Shown: piece after piece, positions 25,787 through 34,759 of the stretch
Layout of the letters: every line of letters starts with the position of its first letter
How positions within the stretch are numbered: the first letter of the stretch is position 1
Translations under genes and position numbers: made by a program
Assembly: GCF_963668515.1 (NCBI RefSeq)
Contig: NZ_OY764865.1
Location: forward strand, 62,001-126,000
DNA from: an uncultured Ilyobacter sp.
GTDB taxonomy: Bacteria; Fusobacteriota; Fusobacteriia; Fusobacteriales; Fusobacteriaceae
Reading direction: 5' to 3'
Length of the DNA: 64,000 bases
The notes under the pieces: model-generated
The model's input: the letters and a program-made list of their open reading frames with translations, nothing else
What the model was told of the DNA's origin: nothing
The model's database searches: none

Positions 25787-25817
25787 TTGACATAGAGTAA
25801 ACTCTACATTGTAAGAT
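25787..25817 (+). promoter_or_regulatory. MerR-type promoter of the SDR gene
   Basis: TTGACA (25787-25792), a 19-bp spacer and TAAGAT (25812-25817). The spacer holds the perfect dyad TAGAGT-AA-ACTCTA (25793-25806). Over-long 19-bp spacers with a dyad between the boxes are the hallmark of MerR activation by DNA distortion. Confidence 0.85.
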
Positions 25818-25847
25818 TCATTATATCAATTAAATGGAGGTTTTAAA

Positions 25848-26627
25848 ATGAAAAAAAAATATACTGTAATTACGGGAGCAAGTTCCGGAATAGGTTTTTC
25901 TTCAGCAATTACTTTTGCAGAAAATGGTAAAAATATTATTATTATTGCTCGTAGAAAAAATAAGTTAGAAGAATTAAAAAAAATAATTAAAGCTAAACAC
26001 AATGATATTGAAGTTATTATTAAAACTACTGACTTATCCGAAATTTCAAATGCCTACTCTATCTACGATGAATTAAAGAAGTATCATATAGAGACATGGA
26101 TTAACAATGCAGGAATTGGGAATTATAATTATGTGTATAAACAAGATTTATCTAAAATAGAAAAAATGATAAATCTAAATGTTAAAACACTTACAGTTTT
26201 TTCTAGCCTTTACACAGCTCAATACAAAGATATTGAAGGAAGTACATTAATAAATGTTTCATCTGCTGGCGGATATACAATTGTTCCTACTGCAATTATT
26301 TATTGTGCTTGTAAATTTTATGTAAGTTCTTTTACAGAAGGATTATACAGGGAAATTGAGAGTAATAATAATAAATTAAGAGTAAAACTCTTAGCACCAG
26401 CAGCGACTAGAACAGAATTTGGTAAAGTTGCTAATGATGTTCAAGTTTATGATTACGATAGTACTTTTTCTAACTATCATACAAGTGAAGAAATGGCTAA
26501 ATTTCTCTATGAATTATATCAAAGTGACAAATGCGTAGGACATGTTAGCAGGGAAAACTTTGAGTTTACTTTATCAAATCCTATTTTCCCATATGCTAAT
26601 AATTCCAAAATAAATCAAAAACTATAA
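25848..26627 (+). CDS. Short-chain dehydrogenase/reductase
   Basis: A 259-residue classical SDR. The NAD(P)-binding TGASSGIG lies at 9-16, followed by RRKNKL after strand 2 (basic residues favour NADPH) and NNAG at 86-89. The catalytic Ser is 138/139 and the Tyr-x-x-x-Lys is Y152/K156 (YCACK). The remainder is a variable substrate region, so the substrate is unknown; carbonyl or aldehyde reduction is likely. It is the only plus-strand gene in the first 33 kb and is very AT-rich with many AAT/ATT codons, so transfer with its MerR partner is possible. TGGAGG ribosome site. Confidence 0.9.
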   Translation: MKKKYTVITGASSGIGFSSAITFAENGKNIIIIARRKNKLEELKKIIKAKHNDIEVIIKTTDLSEISNAYSIYDELKKYHIETWINNAGIGNYNYVYKQDLSKIEKMINLNVKTLTVFSSLYTAQYKDIEGSTLINVSSAGGYTIVPTAIIYCACKFYVSSFTEGLYREIESNNNKLRVKLLAPAATRTEFGKVANDVQVYDYDSTFSNYHTSEEMAKFLYELYQSDKCVGHVSRENFEFTLSNPIFPYANNSKINQKL

Positions 26628-27044
26628 ATTTAATATCACCTTCCTAATCATTAGAAGAATAATCTATTGATTAGGGAGGCTATTATAATAAAATGGTTTT
26701 TTATAAAACTTATATGTTTCTGTTCACAATTTTCATATTTTAGTAACAAATCTGATTTTGTACAGCCTTACCAATCTTTTTTAAAAGTTTTGTGAGGTTA
26801 AATCTAGCTTAATACTTAGGACACTTACCCATAAAAATCAACTTCCAATAAAATCATTGTTTTATTCTTTATTCGTGCAAATTCGTGACAAACTCTTTTA
26901 ATCTTCTGTCTGCAAAACTCTGTGAGCGAGACCTTTTGTTTTTAATCTCCTGTTCACTCATGACAAACTCTTCTAGTTTTTTGTTTGAAAATCTATCTGT
27001 AAAATTAAATAGACAGGGAAATCTCCCCTGCCCATTTAATTTTA
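26628..27044. other. Intergenic region with terminator and degenerate repeat
   Basis: Just after the SDR gene lies an imperfect hairpin (CCTAATCA near 26648 with TGATTAGG near 26673), a likely terminator. From about 26820 to 27000 the sequence (TTCGTGACAAACTC, CTCTGTGAGC) resembles a decayed reverse copy of the interspersed repeat found elsewhere in the window. No coding region is seen. Confidence 0.5.
26999..27040 (-). terminator. Terminator after glgP
   Basis: A long stem: minus-strand GGGCAGGG pairs with CCCTGTCT (two G-U pairs), extended by the outer AAATTAAAT/ATTTAATTT arms, 5-20 bp after the glgP stop. Confidence 0.75.
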
Positions 27045-29426
27045 TTATATTTCATTAGCCTCTATACCCCATATCTCCTTGGAATATTGAGCAATAGTCC
27101 TGTCAGATGAGAATTTCCCTCCGTTGGCTATGTTTATCCAGGCTTTTCTTGCCCATTCTCTTCTGTTTCTGTATTCTATATTAACTTTTCTCTGTATTTC
27201 CCGGTATTCTGCAAAATCTTTCAACACAAAATACTGATCCGGTTTATGCCAGCTGGCTCCTTTCAGGAGTGAATCATAGAGCTCTTGAAACATCCCTGTC
27301 CCGCCGTCGCTGTAGGTTCCGTCCACGAGGCTGTCCACTACTTTTTTCAGTCCCTCTACAGATTCATACTCTTCTGTGGGGTTATATCCCTTTTCCTTTA
27401 GTTCATTTATATCTTCTACCTTGAGGCCAAAAATATAACTGTTTTCAATCCCTGCCTCCTGAGCTATCTCTACATTGGCACCGTCTAAAGTCCCTAGAGT
27501 TAAAGCACCATTTATCATAAATTTCATGTTTCCTGTTCCCGACGCCTCTTTTCCTGCTGTGGATATCTGTTCTGACACATCTGCCGCCGGGAATATCTTT
27601 TCTGCCAGAGAGACCCTGTAATTTTCAGCAAAAACCACTTTTATTCTTCCATCCACCAGAGGATCGTTGTTCACGGCTTTTGCCACCTCATTTATTAGTT
27701 TTATTATTCCCTTGGCTCTAAAATATCCGGGAGCCGCCTTGCCACCAAAAATATAGGTCACAGGATAAATATCCATATCTGGATTCTCTTTTAACTTGTT
27801 ATAGCGGTCCATTATATGAAATATATTGAGAAGTTGTCTCTTATACTCGTGAAGCCTCTTTACCTGTACATCAAAAATAGAGTTTGTGTCTATCTCTATT
27901 CCCTGAACTTTTTTCAGGTGATTGGAAAGCTGAGTTTTTTTGAGGTTTTTTATCTCAAGAAATTTATCTAGTATCTTTTTATCATCTTTGTATTTCTCTA
28001 ATTTTTTAAGCTGCGAGAGATCAGTTATCCATTCATCCCCTATAAGCTTGGTAATAAAAGTCGAAAGCTCCTCATTTGAAAAAAGAAGCCATCTTCTCTG
28101 GGTTATACCATTGGTTTTATTTTGAAACTTTTTAGGATAAAGCTTGTACCATTCCTTCAGTTCCTGATTTTTAAGTAAGTCTGTATGAAGTTCTGCCACT
28201 CCGTTTATGGTTTTCGATCCATATATAGCCATCCAAGCCATGTGAATAAGGTCTCCCTGGATAACAGACATTTTTACATGCTTCTTTCTGTCCTCAGGAT
28301 ATTGTTTTTCCAAGGACTGAAGAAGTTCTATATGGATTCTGTAGGTTATATCATAAATTCTAGGAAGCACCTCTCTGTAAAGCTCTATCCACCATTTTTC
28401 AAGAGCTTCTTTCAAAATCGTATGATTGGTATATGAAAAAATATTTTCCACTATGTTCCACGCCCTTGTCCAGCTTATCCCCTCTACATCATAAAGTAAC
28501 CTCATCATCTCGGGTATGGCAATCACAGGATGGGTGTCATTTAGCTGTATAGCCGCATAGTCTATAAGCTTTTCATAATCTTTTCCGTGTATTTTTTTGA
28601 AACTTCTCAATATATCCTGCAGTGAAGCCGATGCAAAAAAATACTGCTGTTTCAGCCTAAGTTTTTTACCTTCGTTGGTGGAATCGTTGGGATAAAGTAT
28701 TCTTGATATATTTTCAGCCCTGTTTTTCTCTTTCACAGCCTCTTCATATTCCTGTGCATTAAAGGCGTCTAAGTTCAAATCATTGATAGGCGTAGATTCC
28801 CACAGTCTAAGGGTGTTTACATTATCTGTTCCATATCCCAGTATAGGGGTGTCATAGGGAACGGCCCTAACCTTCTGATCTCCAAACTCTACAATAACCT
28901 CCTCACTGGATTTTTTCACAGACCACGGATCTCCGTATTTCAGCCAGGTTTCAGGATACTCTTTTTGAAATCCCTCTTCAAATTTCTGTGTGAAAATTCC
29001 ATTTTTATATCTTATCCCGTATCCCTGTCCAGGTAGATTGAGAGTTGCCAGGGAATCCATAAAACATGCTGCCAGTCTTCCAAGACCTCCGTTTCCAAGG
29101 CCGGCATCATCTTCTGCCTCCTCTATCTGATTGTATTCCATTCCCAGCTCTTTTAAAACCTCTTTCACCTCATGAAGCACCCCTATATTCATGAGGTTAT
29201 TTCCGAGAGCTCTTCCCATGAGAAATTCTGCAGATAAATAAAAAGCCTGTTTACCTTTTTTGTATTCTTCCGATGTTTTTTCCCAGTTTTCAGCTATACC
29301 CTCCATTATTGTTTTGGCGAGAGCCTGATACACTTCAAAATCTTCTGCTTCTTTTAAAGATTTTCCCCAGTCCACTTTTAGATATCTTTTTATTCCATCT
29401 ATTATTTTTTCTTTATCTAAATACAT
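27045..29426 (-). CDS. glgP: Glycogen/maltodextrin phosphorylase
   Basis: Releases glucose-1-phosphate from alpha-1,4-glucans; PLP-dependent. The start is at the ATG at 29426 after GGGGAGGG (about 793 residues). Landmarks are EDDAGLGNGGLGRLAACFMDS, the RIKVVFAENYRVSLAEKIFP phosphate region, and EASGTGNMKFMINGALTLGT, where Lys carries PLP and the TGNMK motif is diagnostic. It follows malQ by 5 bp, so the pair forms a glucan-degrading operon. Confidence 0.96.
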   Translation of the reverse strand: MYLDKEKIIDGIKRYLKVDWGKSLKEAEDFEVYQALAKTIMEGIAENWEKTSEEYKKGKQAFYLSAEFLMGRALGNNLMNIGVLHEVKEVLKELGMEYNQIEEAEDDAGLGNGGLGRLAACFMDSLATLNLPGQGYGIRYKNGIFTQKFEEGFQKEYPETWLKYGDPWSVKKSSEEVIVEFGDQKVRAVPYDTPILGYGTDNVNTLRLWESTPINDLNLDAFNAQEYEEAVKEKNRAENISRILYPNDSTNEGKKLRLKQQYFFASASLQDILRSFKKIHGKDYEKLIDYAAIQLNDTHPVIAIPEMMRLLYDVEGISWTRAWNIVENIFSYTNHTILKEALEKWWIELYREVLPRIYDITYRIHIELLQSLEKQYPEDRKKHVKMSVIQGDLIHMAWMAIYGSKTINGVAELHTDLLKNQELKEWYKLYPKKFQNKTNGITQRRWLLFSNEELSTFITKLIGDEWITDLSQLKKLEKYKDDKKILDKFLEIKNLKKTQLSNHLKKVQGIEIDTNSIFDVQVKRLHEYKRQLLNIFHIMDRYNKLKENPDMDIYPVTYIFGGKAAPGYFRAKGIIKLINEVAKAVNNDPLVDGRIKVVFAENYRVSLAEKIFPAADVSEQISTAGKEASGTGNMKFMINGALTLGTLDGANVEIAQEAGIENSYIFGLKVEDINELKEKGYNPTEEYESVEGLKKVVDSLVDGTYSDGGTGMFQELYDSLLKGASWHKPDQYFVLKDFAEYREIQRKVNIEYRNRREWARKAWINIANGGKFSSDRTIAQYSKEIWGIEANEI

Positions 29427-29452
29427 TTTTCCCTCCCCTATAGCCAAAAAAT

Positions 29453-30946
29453 TTATCTATTGTATTTTTCAGTTATTTTTTTTAATCTCAGAGCCGCCTC
29501 TTTTTTTAACTCCTCTTTTTTCATCCTCCATTTCCAGTTCCCCCAGGAGGTCGCAGGGAAATTCATTCTGGCTTCACTTCCAAGGCCTATGATATCCTGC
29601 ATTTGAGTTATTGTCATCACAGCTTTAGAGCTCCATATTGCCTCTATACATTTCCAGTTTATCTCCTCTGATTCTACTTCGGGCATTTTTTTCAGATACC
29701 TGTCGCAGATCTCCTTATGAAAATTATCTAGCCCTCTATACCACCCAATAACCGTGTCATTGTCATGGGTTCCCGTATAAGCCACACAGTTTTCTTGGTA
29801 TCTGTGAGGCAGATATTCATTTTTCTCATTTGTATCAAAGGCAAATTCCAGTATTTTCATTCCAGGATAACCACTGTCCTTTAGAAGTTTTCTCACCTTA
29901 GGAGTGAGAAATCCCAGGTCTTCAGCTATTATGGGAAGCTCTCCCAAGGTTCTGTTTATCTTTCCAAATAACTTCATGCCAGGTCCCTTTTCCCATCGGC
30001 CTTTCCTTGCAGTTTTTTTTCCGTATCTCACTGTCCAGAAAGACTCAAAACCCCTGAAATGGTCTATTCTTATAGTATCATATAGATTAAAGGCGTTTTT
30101 TACTCTCTCTAGCCACCATCTGTAGCCTGTTTTTTCCATATAATGCCAGTCATAGAGTGGATTTCCCCAAAATTGTCCGTCTTTGCTAAACATATCAGGT
30201 GGGGCTCCAGATAATTTTTTTGGTCTCTTGTATTTATCAAATAAAAACAGTTTACTTTTAGCCCATGCATCCACGCTGTCTGAAGCAACAAAAATAGGAA
30301 TATCCCCTATAATCTTTATATTTTTAGAATTGGCGTAATTTTTAAGTTTCTGCCACTGTTCATAGAAAATATACTGAAGAAAAAGCTGAAACTCCATCTC
30401 ATAGCAGAGATCCATCTCCGTCTCTTTTATGACAGATTTCTTCTTATATCTGTAATCTTTAGGCCATTTTTGCCACTGTGTAAAAGCAAAATTTTTCTTT
30501 AATGCCATAAAAAGACAATAATCCTCTATCCAGTATTCTGAATTTTTCTTAAACTCTTCCATCTCTTCCCACTGTTCTGTCTGAAGATAATTGTCATAGG
30601 CCTTTCTCAAAAGTCTCATTTTCTCCCGATGTATCAGTCCAAAATCCACACTTCCCTCTATATTCCCCTCTATCAGGGGAGCCAGGTCATTTTCCTCGAG
30701 AAATCCTTTTTCCACAAGAGATTCCATATCTATAAAATAATGATTCCCTGCAAAGGCGGAGAAAGACTGGTAGGGAGAGTCACCATATCCAGTGGGTCCC
30801 ATTGGAAGAATCTGCCAGAGTTTCTGACCTGCCTCTGCCATAAAATCCACAAATTCATAAGCAGATCTTCCTAGATCCCCTATACCATATTTCCCGTGAA
30901 GAGAGCTTATATGCATTATTATCCCGCTGCTTCTTTGAAATTTCAT
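29453..30946 (-). CDS. malQ: 4-alpha-glucanotransferase (amylomaltase)
   Basis: A 497-residue GH77 enzyme that disproportionates maltodextrins, feeding glycogen phosphorylase. Seen are the N-terminal SSGIIMHISSLHGKYGIGDLG, the catalytic-barrel motifs DTIRIDHFRGFESFW (nucleophile Asp) and PIIAEDLGFLTP (acid/base Glu), and CVAYTGTHDNDT. The length fits the bacterial MalQ type without N-terminal extra domain. The GGAGGGTGT ribosome site precedes the ATG. It heads the malQ-glgP operon. Confidence 0.96.
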   Translation of the reverse strand: MKFQRSSGIIMHISSLHGKYGIGDLGRSAYEFVDFMAEAGQKLWQILPMGPTGYGDSPYQSFSAFAGNHYFIDMESLVEKGFLEENDLAPLIEGNIEGSVDFGLIHREKMRLLRKAYDNYLQTEQWEEMEEFKKNSEYWIEDYCLFMALKKNFAFTQWQKWPKDYRYKKKSVIKETEMDLCYEMEFQLFLQYIFYEQWQKLKNYANSKNIKIIGDIPIFVASDSVDAWAKSKLFLFDKYKRPKKLSGAPPDMFSKDGQFWGNPLYDWHYMEKTGYRWWLERVKNAFNLYDTIRIDHFRGFESFWTVRYGKKTARKGRWEKGPGMKLFGKINRTLGELPIIAEDLGFLTPKVRKLLKDSGYPGMKILEFAFDTNEKNEYLPHRYQENCVAYTGTHDNDTVIGWYRGLDNFHKEICDRYLKKMPEVESEEINWKCIEAIWSSKAVMTITQMQDIIGLGSEARMNFPATSWGNWKWRMKKEELKKEAALRLKKITEKYNR

Positions 30947-31061
30947 ACACCCTCCTGTTTTTCCCCTAAAAATAAGTTGTTATTTTTATTTATTTTTTTC
31001 ATACTAATTATCTACGGAGTTTAAAGGCTTTCTCCTACTTTTTCCACACGATAAAAATAAT

Positions 31062-31420
31062 TAACCTAAGTTGCTAACTTTTTTCAAATTAAAGTATTGA
31101 ATTTATCCGAAAACCTGTGTTACTTTCTTTTAACGCCTTTGTGAGCTACAGTCCTCGGTTCCCTGCGGAACTTATTCTGTAGGACGGCTGAGTGCAGGCT
31201 CTTTTCTGTATAAGCCCTGTGACTTGAAAATTCAAAAAATCTTCTCTATGAAACTCTTCTCCTGTCTCTGTGTCTTCTGTGACCAAAAGATTTTGTTATT
31301 ATTCGTGTTAATTTCCCTATCTTTTATTGGTGTTCATTCGTGATAAAATCTTTTGATTTTAATATTCAGATAAATTCAGTAATTTATAAGAATTTATTTC
31401 ATATAACAGCTTGAGTTAAT
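31062..31420 (-). repeat. Interspersed repeat copy R1 (with terminal inverted repeats)
   Basis: Reverse-orientation copy. The ends read TAACCTAAGTTGCTA at the left and, on the opposite strand, TTAACTCAAGC at the right. The interior shares blocks with copies at 51.9 kb and others: ACGAATGAACACCAATAAAA, a CACAGAG tract, and a GCCTGCACTCAGCC block. It occupies most of the 556-bp malQ-upp gap and has no coding capacity. Confidence 0.8.
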
Positions 31421-31440
31421 TACCTTTCTTCGAAAAAATA

Positions 31441-31491
31441 AAAATACCCATCAAAATACCAGCATAAACCTGCTTCATATTTTGATGGGTA
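31441..31491 (-). terminator. Terminator after upp
   Basis: Minus-strand stem ACCCATCAAAATA / TATTTTGATGGGT (13 bp) with a 19-nt loop, then a T-rich tail. It lies just downstream of the upp stop. Confidence 0.88.
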
Positions 31492-31502
31492 AAATAATTT
31501 TT

Positions 31503-32129
31503 TTATTTAGTTCCGAATATTCTGTCTCCGCAGTCTCCAAGACCTGGATATATATATCCATTTTCATCTAGTCCCTGGTCGATCTTTGCAGCGTAGATAT
31601 CCACATCTGGATGTTTTTTGATTACCTTTGCAAGTCCTTCTGGTGCGGCCACAAGACACATGAAAGTTATGTCTGTCACACCGTTTTCTTTAAGATAGTC
31701 TATTGCATAAATCGCAGATCCACCTGTTGCTAGCATCGGGTCTACAAGGATTACTTTTCTCTCACTTATATCTGTAGGAAGCTTGCAGTAATAGTACACA
31801 GGCTCTAGTGTCTCCTCGTTTCTGTACACACCTATATGTCCTACTTTTGCCGTAGGAACGAGAGCTAATATCCCGTCTACCATTCCAAGTCCGGCTCTTA
31901 AGATAGGAACCACTGCCACTGCCTTGTCCGGAAGAATATATGACTTTGTCTTCATCAAAGGAGTTTCTACCTCTGTTTCTTCCAACTTTAGCTCTTTTGT
32001 AGCCTCATAAGTCATAAGACCTGCGATTTCATTTAGAGTTTCTCTAAAAGTCTTTGTGTCTGTGTCTTTGTTTCTCAAAAAAGTTAGCTTGTGCTGAATC
32101 AGCGGATGATTTACTTCTACTATAGCCAT
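31503..32129 (-). CDS. upp: Uracil phosphoribosyltransferase
   Basis: Salvages uracil: uracil + PRPP to UMP + PPi. The 208-residue length is standard. Signatures are [24 protein letters not shown] at the N-terminus, [13 protein letters not shown], the PRPP loop [12 protein letters not shown], and the C-terminal uracil-binding [17 protein letters not shown]. Monocistronic, with its own terminator. Ribosome site GGAGGGTAAACC precedes the ATG. Confidence 0.97.
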   Translation of the reverse strand: MAIVEVNHPLIQHKLTFLRNKDTDTKTFRETLNEIAGLMTYEATKELKLEETEVETPLMKTKSYILPDKAVAVVPILRAGLGMVDGILALVPTAKVGHIGVYRNEETLEPVYYYCKLPTDISERKVILVDPMLATGGSAIYAIDYLKENGVTDITFMCLVAAPEGLAKVIKKHPDVDIYAAKIDQGLDENGYIYPGLGDCGDRIFGTK

Positions 32130-32190
32130 TGGTTTACCCTCCTAAAACCTCATATATTTTCATATTTTATTTTTTGTGTGCTCCACACAA

Positions 32191-32216
32191 AAAAACAGGA
32201 CCATAGTCCTGTTTTT
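32191..32216 (-). terminator. Terminator after rpmE
   Basis: Minus-strand AAAACAGGAC-TATG-GTCCTGTTTT hairpin followed by more T. It overlaps the rpmE stop codon. Confidence 0.9.
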
Positions 32217-32427
32217 ATTTTTTCATTCCGTACTTTTTGTTGAACTTGTCTACTCTACCAGCAGCGTCGATAAACTTCGCTTTACCAGTGTAGAATGGAT
32301 GACACTTAGAACATACAGCTACTTTGATTTCATCACCTTTTGAAAAAGTTGATCTAGTTTCGAATCTTTCTCCACATGTGCAATCAACAGTAACTACATG
32401 ATAATTAGGATGAATTCCTTTTCTCAT
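32215..32427 (-). CDS. rpmE: 50S ribosomal protein L31, zinc-binding form
   Basis: A 70-residue protein starting [20 protein letters not shown]; the upstream in-frame extension is not part of L31. It has the zinc-ligand pattern C-x-C...C-x-x-C (CTCG and [14 protein letters not shown]) of the C+ form. The C- paralogue, used under zinc shortage, is not in the window. AAGGTGAGAGGT precedes the ATG, and the promoter lies only 45-70 bp upstream. Confidence 0.96.
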   Translation of the reverse strand: MRKGIHPNYHVVTVDCTCGERFETRSTFSKGDEIKVAVCSKCHPFYTGKAKFIDAAGRVDKFNKKYGMKK

Positions 32428-32470
32428 CGACCTCTCACCTTCCTTAAAAAACTTCTTAATTTCGAAATAA

Positions 32471-32499
32471 ATTCTATCATAAATATCAAACTTTTGCAA
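32471..32499 (-). promoter_or_regulatory. Promoter of rpmE
   Basis: Minus-strand TTGCAA (32494-32499), 17-nt spacer, TAGAAT (32471-32476). Confidence 0.7.
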
Positions 32500-32649
32500 T
32501 ATTTTTTTGTAAGCCGAAATTACTTGACACTTATCATTCCTGCATTTATTGAAAAAGACTTACTTTTAAAAAACAAACTAGTCCTTCATATAATTTTTTT
32601 GACCCGGTTTCTCACAAAAATTAATGATGGCCACTTGAGATTCAAAATA

Positions 32650-33162
32650 AATTACTGAATTTATCTGAATATCAGAATCAAAAGATTTTGTCACGAATGG
32701 ACACTAATAAAAGATAGGAAAATTAACACGAATAAGGACAAAAGCTTTTGGTCACAGAGAAAAGAAGAGAGTATCACGGAGGAGGGCGATATTAAAGTCA
32801 AAAGATTTTATCACGAATGAACACCAATAAAAGATAGGGAAATTAACACGAATAAGGGCACAACCTCTTGAACACAGAGGGCACAAAGAAAAAGAATGAG
32901 TCTTACAGAGTTAAAGCCAAAACTATAAATACCTTCTTTTGCGAGAGGTTTTTATCTCTTTTCCCTTGCCATTGATAAAATCAGCGTTAAGAATAACCGC
33001 AGTAAAATCCTTAGAAAAAATCGACTGTCTGAGCGCAGCGAGTTTCGAGTTTTTCTTGGATTTTCAAGGTTGTTTAGCTGATTTTTCATAGGCTTGAACT
33101 TTTGGTTACTTTTCTTTCAAGAGAAAAGTAACGAATCCCGATAAATTCAATAATTTAACTAA
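32650..33162 (+). repeat. Interspersed repeat copy R2 (no clear terminal inverted repeats)
   Basis: Begins TTACTGAATTTATCTGAATA and ends near CGATAAATTCAATAATTTAA. The 5' block (CACGAATG...AATAAAAGATAGG) occurs twice in tandem at about 32692 and 32812, so the copy carries an internal duplication. The middle block with GAGCGCAGCGAGTTTCGAG is shared with copies R3 and R5. The hairpin GTTACTTTTCTT-TCAA-GAGAAAAGTAAC is near its end. It fills most of the rpmE-RNase H gap; no gene seen. Confidence 0.8.
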
Positions 33163-33188
33163 AAAAAACAAAATTAAACTATTTTAAA

Positions 33189-33217
33189 TTTACTTTTATC
33201 TCTTATTGTTTTATAAT
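33189..33217 (+). promoter_or_regulatory. Promoter of the RNase H gene
   Basis: TTTACT (33189-33194), 17-nt spacer, TATAAT (33212-33217), 27 bp before the start codon. Confidence 0.7.
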
Positions 33218-33243
33218 TGTTTACATAATGATAGGAGGTAAAT

Positions 33244-34029
33244 ATGGGGAAAAAAATCTATGCATATCTCTTGGAGTCTAATAACGAAAAAGGGATTTGT
33301 GATACCTGGGACCAATGTAAAAAAATAGTCTTAGGAAAAAAGGCCCTGTATAGATCCTTTGAAGATATCAATCAAGCAAAATTGTGGCTTGAAAATCCGC
33401 AGAATAAGCCTAAAGGAAAAAAAAACAAGAAATTTTATGCCTATTATATGGTGGATACTCAGGAAAGCGGAATTACCCATTCCTGGGAAGATTGCAAAAA
33501 CTATATACAGGCTGGTAAATCCAGGTATAAATCCTTTAAAACCCTTGAAGAAGCTGAAAAATGGCTGGAAAAAGGTGGGGTTTATCAATCAAAAGAGGAG
33601 ATCAGAAGAGCCCTACCAGATGGAATATATTTTGACGCTGGTACAGGAAGAGGTATAGGGGTAGAAGTAAGGGTTACAGACAAGATGGGAAACAGTATCC
33701 TAGACAGATGCATCCCGGCTGATAAGATCACTTCCCACGGAAACTACCTCACAGAAGACGGTATGACAAATAATTTCGGAGAACTCCTCGGACTTTACTG
33801 TGCTATGAAAATAGCTTTAAAGGAAAATATAAGAAATATCTACGGAGACAGTAACCTTGTAATTTATTTTTGGTCAAAGGGAATAATAAAACGTCAGGAT
33901 CAGAAAGAGAAAACTTTAAAACTGGCTGATCTTGTGATAGAACTAAGAAAAAAATATGAATCTTTAGGCGGGAAAATAGAATATATTTCCGGGGATATCA
34001 ATCCTGCAGACCTTGGATTCCACAGGTAG
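33244..34029 (+). CDS. rnhA: Ribonuclease H1 with two N-terminal hybrid-binding (viroplasmin) domains
   Basis: Degrades RNA in RNA/DNA hybrids. Two related HBD/viroplasmin-like domains occur in tandem: residues about 4-50 (KIYAYLLES...TWDQCKKIVLGKKALYRSF) and 63-109 (KFYAYYMVD...SWEDCKNYIQAGKSRYKSF). The RNase H domain follows from about 126, with D131 (DAGTGRG), E180 (NNFGELLG), D202 (GDSNLVI) and D256 (NPADLG) as catalytic carboxylates. 261 residues; AGGAGG ribosome site. Only 8 bp separate it from the next gene. Confidence 0.92.
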   Translation: MGKKIYAYLLESNNEKGICDTWDQCKKIVLGKKALYRSFEDINQAKLWLENPQNKPKGKKNKKFYAYYMVDTQESGITHSWEDCKNYIQAGKSRYKSFKTLEEAEKWLEKGGVYQSKEEIRRALPDGIYFDAGTGRGIGVEVRVTDKMGNSILDRCIPADKITSHGNYLTEDGMTNNFGELLGLYCAMKIALKENIRNIYGDSNLVIYFWSKGIIKRQDQKEKTLKLADLVIELRKKYESLGGKIEYISGDINPADLGFHR

Positions 34030-34037
34030 GTGGTCTT

Positions 34038-34706
34038 TTGGACAGGTTCGAGCTCTTCAGTAGAGAACATTTTTTTTACCTGGCATCATACTCTCTTATC
34101 ACTTTTATTTTTATCCTCATCTCTTTGAATGTCAAGGATAAAAGAAGGTTTGCTAGAAATTCTGCCTTTGTTATAGGGGTTTTAAAGCTCTCAGAGCTAG
34201 CTTACAGATTTATAGTTTTAGAGGACCCTATCAAGTTTTTACTTCCGCTGCATCTTTGCAATCTGACCCTTATAACTGCAATTATTGCCATGAGCTCTGG
34301 AAACAGACTTTTTTTAAACCTTACATATTTCTGGAGTGCCGGGACGATATTTGCCCTCCTCACCCCAGAGGTAAAGATCAACTTTCCTCATCTTTTAAAC
34401 ATTAGTTTTTTTTCTACACACTTTTATCTTATTTTTTCTGCTGTATATTCTGTAAAAGCTTTCAATTTTAAACCAAACTTTGAAAGTCTTTTAAAAGCCT
34501 TTAAATATGTAAATTTAGCTTTCATAATAATTTTCTTTATAAATTTAGCTCTAGGAACAAATTATATGTTTGTAAACTATAAACCGACCTTTAAAAGTCC
34601 CTTAGATTATATGGGGCCCTGGCCCTACTATATTATAGTCCTAGAGATTATAACTTTTATCTGTTTTCTTATCATGTACCTGCCTTTTTATACAAAAAAA
34701 AGGTAG
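34038..34706 (+). CDS. YwaF/TIGR02206-family integral membrane protein
   Basis: A 222-residue protein with about six to seven membrane helices. The family features are EHFFYLASYSL near the start, LPLHLCNLTLITAI, the conserved GTNYMFVNYKP loop, and LDYMGPWPYYI. Function is not known for the family. The start is a TTG at 34038 after GTAGGTGG, since no ATG is suitably placed. It is in an apparent operon with the RNase H gene 8 bp upstream. Confidence 0.82.
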   Translation: MDRFELFSREHFFYLASYSLITFIFILISLNVKDKRRFARNSAFVIGVLKLSELAYRFIVLEDPIKFLLPLHLCNLTLITAIIAMSSGNRLFLNLTYFWSAGTIFALLTPEVKINFPHLLNISFFSTHFYLIFSAVYSVKAFNFKPNFESLLKAFKYVNLAFIIIFFINLALGTNYMFVNYKPTFKSPLDYMGPWPYYIIVLEIITFICFLIMYLPFYTKKR

Positions 34707-34759
34707 GTTTATTTCCAACAATGTTAGTTATTTTTTTAACATAAAGGAGTGATTTAGTA

